Positions 33,211 to 42,586 are shown, counted from the first letter of the stretch. The stretch: 52,282 bases of DNA from Chloroflexota bacterium (GCA_026390015.1 JAPLGS010000121.1:13172-65453); one strand, 5' to 3'. The notes: a model not told the origin generated them from the letters alone. Made by a program: numbers and translations.

Positions 33211-34056
33211 TCAAAGCGCGATCGCAGGTCTCGTTCCGATCTCCAAAGCTTGAACAATACCCGCGATGTCGGCATTGTAAACAAATCCGTGAGCGTTTTC
33301 ATTAAGCGGGCTGTCCAATAACTCCGACCCTGTCCGCAGCATGGCTGGGGGTAAAACACTTGAAAGTTCGAACATGATCTTTGAGAAATGATCGGGGAGT
33401 TTGTTAATATCATCCGGGAAAAAGATCTGCTCGTCAAATTCACGGGACGATGTATGAACGGTCAAAAGAATAACGTTACCGTCATTGGTTGCCAGGGAAG
33501 TCAATTCGGCGGCGGGTTTGCGCGGATCACCGTCGTTGGCTTCGCCGTCTGTTAGGTTGATGACCGTGGGAGGATATGAGTTGGGATATTTTTCGACCCA
33601 CGCCCGAAGAATATCACGCGAATGTTCCAAGGCCTGGCACATGGGTGTTTGTCCTTTGCTAACCGGATCCACCCAAACCGGGAGCTTCATAGTCACTTCT
33701 ATATAACCGCCGGCACCGTCAGATTCTTTCTTGAGGCGGTCTTCTATTCTTAATGGATGCTGATATAGATCATCGATCCAAACCAGATCCTGCCCTTTTA
33801 GATCCCCGCCCAGGGAAGATTCAACTTCGAAACCATATCCGATCACGCCCACCTGATAATATCGGCGCACATCCATATCCTTGGATGCTGAAACGATCAG
33901 AGACTGGATCGTCTTATTCAAAGCATCCGCCACGAAAACAGATTTTTTCGGGTTGCTCGGAATTCCCATCACAGGATAGGACATGGAACTGGAATGGTCG
34001 ACCAGGAAAAGGAAACAGGTGGGGTTTATACGGGAAATTTCAGCTTGATAAGACAT
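33211..34056 (-). CDS. TerY-like von Willebrand factor A protein
   Basis: A 281-residue cytoplasmic VWA protein. The metal-ion-dependent adhesion site is complete: DHSSS (20-24), the Thr in GQTPM (about 137) and the Asp in NLTDGE (about 169). VWA proteins of this kind bind partners through the metal site. It has no signal peptide. It is the first gene of the triad, with a promoter 35-63 bases upstream. Three genes in the same order and strand support a phosphorylation-controlled complex. No tellurite-resistance genes (terZ, terD or terC) are seen in the window. Confidence 0.8.
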   Translation of the reverse strand: MSYQAEISRINPTCFLFLVDHSSSMSYPVMGIPSNPKKSVFVADALNKTIQSLIVSASKDMDVRRYYQVGVIGYGFEVESSLGGDLKGQDLVWIDDLYQHPLRIEDRLKKESDGAGGYIEVTMKLPVWVDPVSKGQTPMCQALEHSRDILRAWVEKYPNSYPPTVINLTDGEANDGDPRKPAAELTSLATNDGNVILLTVHTSSREFDEQIFFPDDINKLPDHFSKIMFELSSVLPPAMLRTGSELLDSPLNENAHGFVYNADIAGIVQALEIGTRPAIAL

Positions 34057-34090
34057 AATTCAACCTTTCTAATGTTTAGGTATCGCAGGT

Positions 34091-34119
34091 AGGATAGCAC
34101 AAAATCCTTGATTTGTCCG
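34091..34119 (-). promoter_or_regulatory. Promoter of the VWA/PP2C/kinase operon
   Basis: On the minus strand CGGACA (34114-34119) and TATCCT (34091-34096), preceded by TGC, are 17 bp apart. The TGn extension and 17-bp spacing make this a good promoter candidate. A start about 7 bases downstream of the -10 box gives a leader of about 27 bases. Confidence 0.6.
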
Positions 34120-34423
34120 TAAGTTTTTAATAAACAAAATAGGCGTTCGTTCGAGACCCTGTTTGTTGCCCCTTTTATAAGCATATGAAAAATCCCGCCA
34201 GTTTACAGAATTTTCCAGACATTTCCGAACAAATACAATTTTATCGTATTTATCGGCGTGGTTGCCTGCTCAGGGAATACGAGTTATTCACATCCGCATG
34301 ATTTGAGAAAACCAATATTTTATGAGTACAAATAATTCTCGAAAAATATATTTTTCTGGTACACTCAGGCTGTTCAATCGAAATACCATACCGGGGAAAC
34401 CCGTTTTCTTAGGAGACCGAGTT
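34120..34423. other. Divergent regulatory region
   Basis: The region between the VWA operon (minus) and the roadblock gene (plus) holds no gene that I can support. A plus-strand TGG-TACACT extended -10 word lies near 34360, about 60 bases before the roadblock ATG. No other motif is seen. Confidence 0.4.
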
Positions 34424-34798
34424 ATGACAAAATCCCGTTCTGACCAAATGGTGGAACGTCTTCGTTATATGCAGGCTTATGCGCCCGATATTGAAGCCTC
34501 TGCAATCGTTTCTGTGGATGGCCTTATCATGGCATCTGCGCTTCAACAGGGTGTTGAGGAAGATCGTGTTTCCGCAATGTCTGCGGCAATGCTCAGCCTG
34601 GGCGAACGTATTTCCGGTGAACTTGGACGGGGCATTCTTGAACAAGTCTACATCAAGGGTGACAACGGTTCGATCGTGCTTACCGCCATCGGCGAAGAGG
34701 CGGTCTTAACTGCAATGGCACGCAAAGAGGCGAAGCTGGGTATGATCTTCCTTGAAATGCGCCGCGCAGCCGAAGACCTTGTGAAATTAGTTGGATGA
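34424..34798 (+). CDS. Roadblock/LC7 domain protein
   Basis: A 124-residue protein. Residues about 15-110 match the roadblock/LC7 fold: IEASAIVSVDGLIMASAL, AAMLSLGERISGEL, GSIVLTAIGEEAVLTAM. In bacteria such proteins pair with small Ras-like GTPases (MglA type) as MglB-like activators or dimer platforms. No GTPase gene is near. The ATG is set by GGAG 9 bases upstream; the frame is open further upstream without a ribosome site. A strong terminator follows, so it appears to be a single-gene unit. Gene partner unknown. Confidence 0.85.
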   Translation: MTKSRSDQMVERLRYMQAYAPDIEASAIVSVDGLIMASALQQGVEEDRVSAMSAAMLSLGERISGELGRGILEQVYIKGDNGSIVLTAIGEEAVLTAMARKEAKLGMIFLEMRRAAEDLVKLVG

Positions 34799-34837
34799 AC
34801 AGAAGAAAATACCCACCCAGAAAAGTTAACGACCCCG

Positions 34838-34877
34838 AATGGGGAGGGCTTAAACGCCCTCCCCATTCTCTTTTGTT
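34838..34877 (+). terminator. Rho-independent terminator after the roadblock gene
   Basis: A perfect 12-bp stem (34838-34849 with 34856-34867) around a six-base loop TTAAAC, followed by CTCTTTTGTT. The stem is GC-rich (GGGGAGGGC). Confidence 0.9.
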
Positions 34878-34963
34878 AAACATTCATCCTTGCGAGGTCG
34901 GTGCCATTCTGCCCACAAGTATTATTTTCCATACAGAATTGATAATCATGGAGGTAACAAATA

Positions 34964-36589
34964 ATGACTAAATATTTATTTTTCACTGGCGGCGTTGTTT
35001 CATCTGTTGGCAAAGGCGTGACCGCAGCCGCAATGGGCTTGCTCTTGAAAGAGCGGGGCTTCAACGTCGCTGTACAAAAACTTGACCCATATATCAACGT
35101 GGATCCGGGCACGATGTCACCATACCAGCATGGCGAGGTGTATGTGCTGGATGACGGCGCCGAAACAGACCTCGACCTTGGTCATTATGAACGGTTCATT
35201 GATAACCGCCTGACACGGGTCAGCAATTTCACTACGGGCCAGGTCTATGCAGAGACTATTGCGAACGAACGCCGTGGTGATTATCTGGGCGGCACGATCC
35301 AGGTCATTCCTCATATCACCAATGAGATCAAACGCCGTATCGGATTAGTTGAAAAGGAAACAGGCGCAGAGATAGTCATTCTTGAAGTTGGCGGTACCGT
35401 TGGTGATATTGAATCACAACCATTTCTTGAGGCACTGCGCCAGCTCCGCAATGAAGTTGGGCGCGAGAATTGTCTGTTCGTGCATGTAACCTGGCTTCCG
35501 ACCATCGGAGCAACCGGCGAGATAAAAACCAAACCCACGCAGCATTCCGTAGCCGCACTCCGTTCCATTGGTATCTCGCCAAATATTATTATCGCGCGCG
35601 CAGATCAACATGTGGATAAATCTTTATGTGAAAAGATCGCGCTTTTTTGTGACGTGGATAAAGACTCTGTGATTCCCATGGCCACTGCAGATGTGCTTTA
35701 TGAAGTTCCTTTACTCCTGGAAGAGCTCGGTGTGGGAGAATTGGTTCTTCGCAAACTTGGTTTGACCGCAAAGCAGAAAGCAAATATGACCCCGTGGAAG
35801 AAACTTGTCGAAGATGTTCGCAGGCCAAAATCCACGGTACAAGTTGCGCTGGTGGGTAAATATGTTGAGTTACAAGATGCTTATATGTCTGTCCGTGAGG
35901 CTCTCAAACACGCCGCGCTCGCGAACGATGTTGAAGTTGAGATCAGCTGGATACACTCCACGGATCTCGAAAAAGATAAAAGCTGGGATGTTGTCAAAAA
36001 AGCCGATGCAGTTCTCGTGCCTGGCGGATTTGGTTCGCGCGGAATTGAAGGCAAGATCCTCGCGGCGCGATACGCCCGTGAAAACAAAGTTCCATACCTT
36101 GGCTTATGTTTGGGGATGCAGGTAATGTGTATTGATTTTGCGCGCAGTGTGCTGGACCTCGAGGATTCCAACTCCACTGAATTTGACCGGAGCACGGAAA
36201 ACCCTGTCATCGACATCATGCTCGACCAGCGTTCCATCACCAATATGGGCGGAACCATGCGCCTCGGACTCTATCCGTGCCTGCTCCAGCAAGGGTCGAA
36301 AGCTTCCGCTGCTTACGCAGTTCCCAAAGTGGACGAGAGGCATCGTCACCGTTTTGAGTTTAATAACTCCTACCGCGTGGAATTCGAGAAACATGGCATG
36401 CTCTTTTCAGGCCTATCCCCCGACGGCAGATTGGTTGAGATCGTTGAGCTGGCAGATCATCCATACATGGTTGCGAGTCAATTCCATCCCGAGTTTTTGT
36501 CGCGTCCCATGAAACCTCATCCCTTGTTTGTCGGGTTGCTCAAAGCGGCAAAGGAAAGAGCGAAAAAGAAGATATCAACAAATGAATAA
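34964..36589 (+). CDS. pyrG: CTP synthase
   Basis: A 541-residue enzyme, the normal length. It converts UTP to CTP with ATP and glutamine-derived ammonia. The synthetase domain (1-265) starts [20 protein letters not shown] and shows [13 protein letters not shown] and GGTVGDIES. The glutaminase domain (about 295-535) shows [11 protein letters not shown], the nucleophile in GLCLGMQ (about Cys 381) and the His in QFHPEF. A GGAGG site lies 9 bases before the ATG. The stop codon overlaps the start of the next gene by 8 bases. Confidence 0.97.
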   Translation: MTKYLFFTGGVVSSVGKGVTAAAMGLLLKERGFNVAVQKLDPYINVDPGTMSPYQHGEVYVLDDGAETDLDLGHYERFIDNRLTRVSNFTTGQVYAETIANERRGDYLGGTIQVIPHITNEIKRRIGLVEKETGAEIVILEVGGTVGDIESQPFLEALRQLRNEVGRENCLFVHVTWLPTIGATGEIKTKPTQHSVAALRSIGISPNIIIARADQHVDKSLCEKIALFCDVDKDSVIPMATADVLYEVPLLLEELGVGELVLRKLGLTAKQKANMTPWKKLVEDVRRPKSTVQVALVGKYVELQDAYMSVREALKHAALANDVEVEISWIHSTDLEKDKSWDVVKKADAVLVPGGFGSRGIEGKILAARYARENKVPYLGLCLGMQVMCIDFARSVLDLEDSNSTEFDRSTENPVIDIMLDQRSITNMGGTMRLGLYPCLLQQGSKASAAYAVPKVDERHRHRFEFNNSYRVEFEKHGMLFSGLSPDGRLVEIVELADHPYMVASQFHPEFLSRPMKPHPLFVGLLKAAKERAKKKISTNE

Positions 36590-36806
36590 TCAACAACCCA
36601 ACAACCTCTTGCATGGAATTACACTTGAAGTGATCCTCACCCAACTGGTGGATCAATATGGCTGGGAAGAATTAGGCCATCGCATTACGATCAAATGTTT
36701 TACAGATGACCCAAGTATCAAGTCCAGCTTAAAATTTTTACGAAGAACTCCCTGGGCAAGAAAAAAAGTGGAAGAACTGTATATCCTATCCACCAAAAAG
36801 GAATGA
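36582..36806 (+). CDS. VF530-type (DUF2132) small protein
   Basis: A 74-residue protein that matches the VF530 family closely: [44 protein letters not shown]. Family structures suggest double-stranded DNA binding; the role is unknown. The ATG lies inside the end of pyrG (ATGAATAA), giving an 8-base overlap and translational coupling. The frame is open further upstream but only as overlap. Confidence 0.85.
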   Translation: MNNQQPNNLLHGITLEVILTQLVDQYGWEELGHRITIKCFTDDPSIKSSLKFLRRTPWARKKVEELYILSTKKE

Positions 36807-36809
36807 GAC

Positions 36810-37142
36810 ATGCAAACTCTCTTATTGGTATACATCGTTGGCGGATTATTACTGGCGCTCATCTCTCTGCCGCTCATCGCCCGCAAAATTAAACCAAACC
36901 CGTATTACGGTTTCCGCGTCCCGTTGACGATGGGAAATCCAGATATATGGTACTCCACCAATAAATATTTCGCCAAGCGCCAACTCGCAGTCGCGCTGAT
37001 CGAAGTCGTTGCAGCGGTGTGCTTGTATTTCTGGCCAAGTATCACGATCGACGCATACGCGCTATCCGTTCTCGCAGTATTTGTAGTCGCATTCTCGGCC
37101 GCATTTATACAAAGCTGGCGATATATGAAGTTACTTCGTTGA
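36810..37142 (+). CDS. SdpI-like membrane protein
   Basis: A 110-residue protein with three membrane helices (about 2-22, 62-80 and 83-102). Between the first two is the conserved SdpI-family segment ARKIKPNPYYGFRVPLTMGNP followed by WY-N-YFAKR. SdpI in Bacillus gives immunity to the SdpC toxin, but the wider family has no assigned role. It starts 3 bases after the VF530 gene with AAGGA upstream, and so is part of the pyrG transcript. Confidence 0.8.
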   Translation: MQTLLLVYIVGGLLLALISLPLIARKIKPNPYYGFRVPLTMGNPDIWYSTNKYFAKRQLAVALIEVVAAVCLYFWPSITIDAYALSVLAVFVVAFSAAFIQSWRYMKLLR

Positions 37143-37275
37143 GATTTCTGAATAAAATAAATTCCTGATCATTGAGATCATCCCCATCTTTAGCACGCAT
37201 TCTGCTAATCTTCAATCTGGCTCGCTTTGCGTTGACATTTTCTGCGCTCTGAGAAAAATCCCATCCGATCCTGAG

Positions 37276-37281
37276 TATAAT
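37276..37281 (+). promoter_or_regulatory. -10 box placed for a leaderless transcript
   Basis: A perfect TATAAT ends 6 bases before the methyltransferase ATG, and no Shine-Dalgarno sequence is present. The start of transcription would fall on or by the ATG. No good -35 box is seen. Confidence 0.45.
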
Positions 37282-37287
37282 CAGTCG

Positions 37288-37920
37288 ATGAGTCAATTTT
37301 TTGAAATACGCGTTTGCCTAAACCCTGATTGCGGATTGCGTTATCCATTAATGGAAGGTCATTCTTTTGGAATACGCTGCCCGCATTGTTTGGGAGAAAC
37401 ACACGCAGTATTAAAACATGAATTAGGAAATGAAATGGTCAGGGAAGAATTCAAATGGCAAGGGAAAAAGCTTGCGGTCCTGCTCGACAATATCCGCTCG
37501 GCTTGGAATGTCGGCTCGATCTTCCGCTCTGCAGATGGTTTTGGATTCACGCACGCCTATCTTTGCGGCATCACTCCCACGCCAGAAAATGACTCGGTAA
37601 AAAAAACATCACTGGGTGCAGAAGATTTTGTCACATGGTCATATCACAAAGATGCGGTAAATTTGGTAATGGAATTAAAGTTGGAAGGTTGGATGGTTGT
37701 CGCACTTGAAGAGGATGAAAGAGCGGTTCCCATTTCCCAACTTACAGACTTCCCTTTCACGTCTCCGGTTGTTTTGATCACCGGTAGCGAAGTCGCAGGT
37801 GTTGACCCTGAACTACTCGGCCTCGCGGATAAAATTGTTTACATCCCAATGCATGGGCAGAAGCGCTCATTTAATGTGGCGGTGGCATTTGGGGTGGCAG
37901 CGTTTTCTGTTTCAACTTAA
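37288..37920 (+). CDS. SpoU/TrmH-family RNA 2'-O-methyltransferase with zinc ribbon
   Basis: A 210-residue SPOUT enzyme. Cysteines 10, 15, 31 and 34 (VCLNPDC and RCPHC) form a likely N-terminal zinc ribbon. The SpoU domain (about 65-210) has motif 1 LLDNIRSAWNVGSIFRSADGFG, motif 2 VVLITGSEVAGVDPELL and motif 3 IPMHGQKRSFNVAVAFGVAAF; motif 3 has Phe where most members have Leu (SLNV). It transfers methyl from S-adenosylmethionine to a ribose 2'-OH of tRNA or rRNA. The zinc ribbon suggests a particular RNA target, not identifiable from sequence. Confidence 0.85.
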   Translation: MSQFFEIRVCLNPDCGLRYPLMEGHSFGIRCPHCLGETHAVLKHELGNEMVREEFKWQGKKLAVLLDNIRSAWNVGSIFRSADGFGFTHAYLCGITPTPENDSVKKTSLGAEDFVTWSYHKDAVNLVMELKLEGWMVVALEEDERAVPISQLTDFPFTSPVVLITGSEVAGVDPELLGLADKIVYIPMHGQKRSFNVAVAFGVAAFSVST

Positions 37921-37988
37921 TAAAAATACATCCCAGGCGAATCGTTCAAGGGATGATATTAAATAAAAAACTCAAGGAGCATTACAAC

Positions 37989-38669
37989 ATGACTAAAAAC
38001 AAGAAACATCAAACTTTATTACTGGCGGTCACATTCCTGCTCATCGCCTCGTTCGCCTGTTCGTTTTTCCCATCCGCAACGGCGACCCCTGCGCCAGAGG
38101 TCGCTACCGAAGCCCCGGCGGTGCCATCAGCCTGCGGCGTATTTGACTCGATCCCCGCTGCCGCGCAATACAACTCAGCTCCCGCAATGCTGATCGATAC
38201 TACGAGCAAATATTTTGCAACTGTAAAAATGGCAAACGGCGGAGAATTCAAGATCATGTTGTATGCCGATAAAGCCCCCATCACAGTTAATAGTTTTGTA
38301 TTTCTGGCCTGCAAGGGATTCTTTAACGGCGTCACCTATCATCGTGTCCTTGCCGACTTTATGGCCCAGGGCGGCGACCCAACCGGAACCGGCGCGGGCG
38401 GCCCTGGTTACGAATTCGTCAATGAAGACAGCGACCTGACTTTTGACAAAGCAGGCGTGGTTGCCATGGCAAATGCCGGACGCGATACGAACGGCAGTCA
38501 GTTCTTTATCACCTTTGCGCCGCAGGAATTTTTGAATGGCGGCTATACCATCTTCGGACAAGTCGTGGGCGGCATGGACGTGGTCAATTTGATCACCTTG
38601 CGCGATCCAGATCAAAACCCATCCTTTACCGGCGATGTGATGGATAGTGTAATCATCACGATAGAATAA
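37989..38669 (+). CDS. Cyclophilin-type peptidyl-prolyl isomerase lipoprotein
   Basis: A 226-residue protein. A signal peptide with lipobox IASFAC (lipid Cys 24) is followed by a Pro/Ala/Thr-rich linker (25-50) and a cyclophilin domain (about 75-226): VNSFVFLACKGFFNGVTYHRVL, FMAQGGDPTGTGAGGPGYEF, MANAGRDTNGSQFFITF and FGQVVGGMDVV. The active-site Arg (YHR) and Gln (FMAQGG) are present. It isomerises prolyl bonds of exported proteins. AAGGAG precedes the ATG at 37989; the frame runs 12 codons further upstream without a ribosome site. Confidence 0.9.
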   Translation: MTKNKKHQTLLLAVTFLLIASFACSFFPSATATPAPEVATEAPAVPSACGVFDSIPAAAQYNSAPAMLIDTTSKYFATVKMANGGEFKIMLYADKAPITVNSFVFLACKGFFNGVTYHRVLADFMAQGGDPTGTGAGGPGYEFVNEDSDLTFDKAGVVAMANAGRDTNGSQFFITFAPQEFLNGGYTIFGQVVGGMDVVNLITLRDPDQNPSFTGDVMDSVIITIE

Positions 38670-38681
38670 ACCAGTAACTAT

Positions 38682-38716
38682 AAAACATACGGGTTCTTAA
38701 TGAATCCGTATGTTTT
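38682..38716. terminator. Bidirectional terminator between convergent genes
   Basis: AAAACATACGG (38682-38692) pairs with CCGTATGTTTT (38706-38716), and the stem extends inward through a G-T pair and TTC/GAA to a five-base loop. T-runs lie on both strands. It serves the PPIase gene (plus) and the SGNH gene (minus), whose stop codon at 38715-38717 lies in the stem. Confidence 0.85.
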
Positions 38717-39566
38717 ATTTTAATATCCTGCTTATCACATCAAACCATTTCTGGGCGATGATGTCATACCCGTCAGAATTGGGATGATTGCCATCATCAT
38801 ACAAAGTGGCGGGATTTGTAAAAATATCCGTTGGATAAAAATCCACGGTTAGCGCACCGTACTGCGGGGCTTTCGCCGCAATGATCTGGTTATAAACTAC
38901 AACTTGCGAAGACATGCGGTTTAATTCATCCGAAGTAATGGCTGTAAAAGCTTCTCTCTTTAATGCCACGGGTCTTTTGGATTGATCATCCAGCATCGCC
39001 ACAATGACCTGTGCGCCTGCGCTGCGAAGCTGGCTGATGATGGTATCCATGTTCGTCGAAAATCTCTCCCCATCCAAAGTATCATTTTCATCCGAACCTT
39101 CACCGCCAAATTCGTAGAGATACCATAAGTCATTGCTGCCGATCCACACGAGCGCAAGCGCGTTGCGTCCCTGCGATGAAGCAGAAGTCACCTCCGCCAC
39201 CGCACGCGTGAGCTGACTCTCAAGTCCCTGATCTCCATTAATTAATGCGTCTGAACTCCAGCCCGATTGTCCCAAATTGACGAGAGTAGAATCTGGCCTG
39301 ATTGCGGAAACCATTTCCAGTACGCGCCCCGCATAGCCGCCGCGTCCGGTGTCATCGCCGTCGCCTTGAGTCAAACTGTCGCCAAGAGCCACCAGAGTAA
39401 CGGGGCCAGATGGAAGCGCGGGGACGGTCGACAAAGGTTCTGGCACAAATGTCTCAACAGCCACCACCTCCCCTGAAGGTTCAGCCGTTTGAGGCGATTC
39501 TGTTTGAGTCATAGATTGAGAGCACGCACCCAACAAAATGGAAATAATAACAACGAGACGTTTCAC
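38715..39566 (-). CDS. SGNH-hydrolase lipoprotein (GDSL esterase type)
   Basis: A 283-residue protein with a short signal (lipobox LLGAC, Cys 15), a linker and an SGNH domain from about 55. Block I is GDSLTQG (Ser 64), block II has LGQSGWSSD (Gly), block III GSNDLW (Asn) and block V DDGNHPNSDGY (Asp and His). It hydrolyses esters of lipids or acetylated glycans at the cell surface. Its ATG overlaps the stop codon of the FAD/Fe-S gene upstream by 4 bases. Confidence 0.88.
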   Translation of the reverse strand: MKRLVVIISILLGACSQSMTQTESPQTAEPSGEVVAVETFVPEPLSTVPALPSGPVTLVALGDSLTQGDGDDTGRGGYAGRVLEMVSAIRPDSTLVNLGQSGWSSDALINGDQGLESQLTRAVAEVTSASSQGRNALALVWIGSNDLWYLYEFGGEGSDENDTLDGERFSTNMDTIISQLRSAGAQVIVAMLDDQSKRPVALKREAFTAITSDELNRMSSQVVVYNQIIAAKAPQYGALTVDFYPTDIFTNPATLYDDGNHPNSDGYDIIAQKWFDVISRILK

Positions 39567-42514
39567 GAATTCTCCTTTATGTTGATGAGCGCTGCGATCA
39601 TTTCAAGTGGATGTTTTGCACTCACCCGCGCACCTTGCTGAATCTGCAATCGGCAAGCCGAGCCGCTTGAAACGACAGATTGATCGACTATGGACGATTG
39701 GCGAAGCGCGGGAAATAATTTCAACTCGCCCACCTGCATGGAGAGCTCGTAATGCTCCTCGTCATAACCGAATGTGCCTGCCATGCCGCAGCAACCCGTA
39801 TCGATCACATCCACTTCAAAACCAAAGCTTTGTAACATAGCCACCGTCGCAGCTGTTCCGGATGGCAGCCCATCGTCTGCAAGCGTCTCCGCCCGTTGAT
39901 GACAATGAGGATGAAACAGGATTTTTTCTTTATTTATATTTAAAATATTTTTCTGTAATTTATTGGCTACGCGCAATGAATTTATGGCGTCCGCGCGTAG
40001 CAGAAACTCATCGAGCAGCCAAACATTTTTTGTAAGCGACTCGATCTCTGCGCGGCGCTCTGGTAATAAAGCGGCATATTCATGTTTGAGACAATACACT
40101 TCAGGCGGCTCACACCCGACGACGCTGAGGCCTGCTCCGCCGTCGATGGCAGTTATCTCCGCGAGGACTTTTTCTGCGTGGCTGCGCGCCGCGTCAATAA
40201 ATCCTTTTGAAAGCAATGACGCGCCCGCGCCAACAATTGGTAAAATTTTCACTTCGTAGCCTGCTGCGCGTAAAATGTCAAACGCGGCCTGCTCCACTTG
40301 CGGCTCAAGATAACGCGAGAATACATCTGATAAAAATATAACTTTTTTTCCAGTATTCAATTCTGGATTTATGCGCGGCTTGTTTTTTGTGAACAATGGA
40401 AATGGTCTATTATCGGTAATTCCCATCACACCGGCAATTATTTTCCGCGACCAATTTGTCTTCATAAAAGCATTCGCCAGCGGAGCGATGGGAGTCAGCC
40501 ATTTTGAGACCACGTGAAAATACCCAAACAAATAATCACGCAAATGCCTGCGGTGAGTTTTGTAATACTGGTTCATGAATTCATATTTCAGCTTCGGCAT
40601 ATCCACACCACTGGGGCATTCCGAGGTGCAGCCTTTGCACGCCAAGCATAGATCAAGTGATGAATAAACATCTTCGATGTTTAAAGTTGATCGGTCAACG
40701 GTCGACGCATTAATTAACGCCCGCAGCAAATTTGAACGGCCGCGTGTTGAATTTTGTTCCTCCCTTGTCGCCTGAAACGAGGGGCACATGACGCCGGTTG
40801 TTTTCCTGCACACACCTTGTCCATTGCAATGCTCGATCGCGCCCGCGAACCCGCGCTCGTGTTCGAAGTGTAAATTTGATTTCCAAACATTCACGCGATA
40901 CCCTTCGCCATAACGCAGTTGCTCATCCATGGGCGGCGCATCAAACATTTTTTTTGGATTCAAAATATTATCAGGGTCGGCCGCGCGTTTGAGAGAACGC
41001 ATGGCTTCAGTCACTTCCGCACCGTAGGTTTTTTCGATCCACTCCCCCGCCACGATCCCATCGCCGTGTTCACTGCTCATTGAACCGCCCAGGCTTAATG
41101 TCAACCGCAAGACCTGCTCACCAATACTGCGCAAAGCTCGCACGCCTTCGCCTTTTTGCAAATTAAGGATCGGACGAATATGCAAACATCCAGCCGAAGC
41201 GTGAGCATAAATTCCGCCTTCAGTGTTATGGGCGCGCATAATCCTTTCAACTTCGCGCACGAATTCGCCCAGCCGATCGACAGGCACGGCGCAATCTTCG
41301 ATGAACGCGGCAGGCCGCGCAGACTGTTGACGCGAATCTAAAATTCCCAACCCCATCTTGCGGATGTTCCACACGCGCGATTGTTCTTCAGGAGTCTCGG
41401 CGACCGTAATGACATTTCCAAGCTGGCGAATCGCATCGTTTCGACAACGGTCAACGCAAGCTTTCAACGCCGACGGATGATCGCCGCTAAATTCAATGAC
41501 CAACACTGCGGCGGGATCTCCAGTTATCCACCCCATCTGGCGTGCATAAGCCGGGACACCTCGTGCCAGCTGAATGATCATCTGCGGGATCAACTCAATG
41601 GCGCTGGGCTTGTATTCCAACAAACGCGGAACATCGTCACAAGCCACAGCGATACTTTTATAGGAAAGAACTCCCAAGATCGTGTATCTCGGTTTCGCGA
41701 CAAGATTTATTTTTGCGCGGCGCATGACCGCCAGAGTCCCTTCACTGCCCGCGAGCAGACTTGCTAAATTTACTTTTGACTGCGGACGATAGACCGTGGA
41801 CGATAGACCGTAATCATTCGCATCCCATTGTGGGGGCTTGGATGGAGTCCAGGGCAATAAATAATTTATTCTATATCCCGCCGAATTTCGCCATGATCTG
41901 GGAAACTTTTCTTTGATCTTATTTGCATATTGCAAACGAATATTTTCGGCAACTCTGGATAATTTCGAATCGCCGTATTCATTCCATGTTTCAAGTGAAC
42001 CGTCACCCAGGATCACATCGGCTGAGATTAAATGATCAGCGGTCATGCCATACAAAATGGAATGTGCGCCTGTGGCGTTATTTCCGATCACACCGCCCAT
42101 CGTGGCGCGCTCTGCAGAGGCAGGGTCGGGACCAAACATCAAACCCAATTTCGCCGCTGCCCGATTCAGGTCAGCAAGAACAACGCCCGGTTCAACGACC
42201 GCTGTATGAGATTCAGAGTCGATCTCGACAATGGAATCCAGATAGCGTGAGCAATCCAAAATAAGCGCTTCGCCGATCGCCTGCCCGCCTAACGACGAGC
42301 CCGCACCGCGCGGCAGGATCGGAACTTTATATTTCGCGGCAAGCTCCACAGCGGATTGCAGATCATCCTGAGTTTTTGGAATGGCAACACCCAGCGGCTC
42401 GATCTGATACATGGACGCATCCGTGGAATATAAGATGCGTGAAGCGGAGTCGAACCTCAAGTCACCTTTGAAATATTTTTTTAGCTCGCGAAGAAAATCG
42501 GGATGAAGAGACAT
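39563..42514 (-). CDS. FAD-linked oxidase with 4Fe-4S and CCG domains (D-2-hydroxyacid dehydrogenase type)
   Basis: A 983-residue fused enzyme. FAD_binding_4 covers about 38-180 (ILPRGAGSSLGGQ, MGGVIGNNATGAHSILYG), and the FAD-oxidase C domain covers about 260-545. Iron-sulfur motifs lie at about 565-690 (CNGQGVCRK ... MCP and CLACKGCTSECP). Two CCG-type segments lie at the end (VGCEPPEVYC, HPHCHQRA and DTGCCGMAG). In one chain it covers what GlcD and GlcF do in Escherichia coli: oxidation of a D-2-hydroxyacid (lactate, glycolate or 2-hydroxyglutarate) with electrons passed to a membrane acceptor. Substrate not decidable here. No ribosome site is seen before the ATG. Confidence 0.88.
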   Translation of the reverse strand: MSLHPDFLRELKKYFKGDLRFDSASRILYSTDASMYQIEPLGVAIPKTQDDLQSAVELAAKYKVPILPRGAGSSLGGQAIGEALILDCSRYLDSIVEIDSESHTAVVEPGVVLADLNRAAAKLGLMFGPDPASAERATMGGVIGNNATGAHSILYGMTADHLISADVILGDGSLETWNEYGDSKLSRVAENIRLQYANKIKEKFPRSWRNSAGYRINYLLPWTPSKPPQWDANDYGLSSTVYRPQSKVNLASLLAGSEGTLAVMRRAKINLVAKPRYTILGVLSYKSIAVACDDVPRLLEYKPSAIELIPQMIIQLARGVPAYARQMGWITGDPAAVLVIEFSGDHPSALKACVDRCRNDAIRQLGNVITVAETPEEQSRVWNIRKMGLGILDSRQQSARPAAFIEDCAVPVDRLGEFVREVERIMRAHNTEGGIYAHASAGCLHIRPILNLQKGEGVRALRSIGEQVLRLTLSLGGSMSSEHGDGIVAGEWIEKTYGAEVTEAMRSLKRAADPDNILNPKKMFDAPPMDEQLRYGEGYRVNVWKSNLHFEHERGFAGAIEHCNGQGVCRKTTGVMCPSFQATREEQNSTRGRSNLLRALINASTVDRSTLNIEDVYSSLDLCLACKGCTSECPSGVDMPKLKYEFMNQYYKTHRRHLRDYLFGYFHVVSKWLTPIAPLANAFMKTNWSRKIIAGVMGITDNRPFPLFTKNKPRINPELNTGKKVIFLSDVFSRYLEPQVEQAAFDILRAAGYEVKILPIVGAGASLLSKGFIDAARSHAEKVLAEITAIDGGAGLSVVGCEPPEVYCLKHEYAALLPERRAEIESLTKNVWLLDEFLLRADAINSLRVANKLQKNILNINKEKILFHPHCHQRAETLADDGLPSGTAATVAMLQSFGFEVDVIDTGCCGMAGTFGYDEEHYELSMQVGELKLFPALRQSSIVDQSVVSSGSACRLQIQQGARVSAKHPLEMIAALINIKENS

Positions 42515-42586
42515 AAGTAAATTATTAATTAATTTTCTCTACCATAAGAGCTTCGAGTTCCTAAAGAACTCAGAAGTCTAAATATT

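Noticed and set aside
42530-42586. Terminator after gpmA
   Set aside because: GAGTTC/GAACTC can pair, but no T-run follows on the minus strand.
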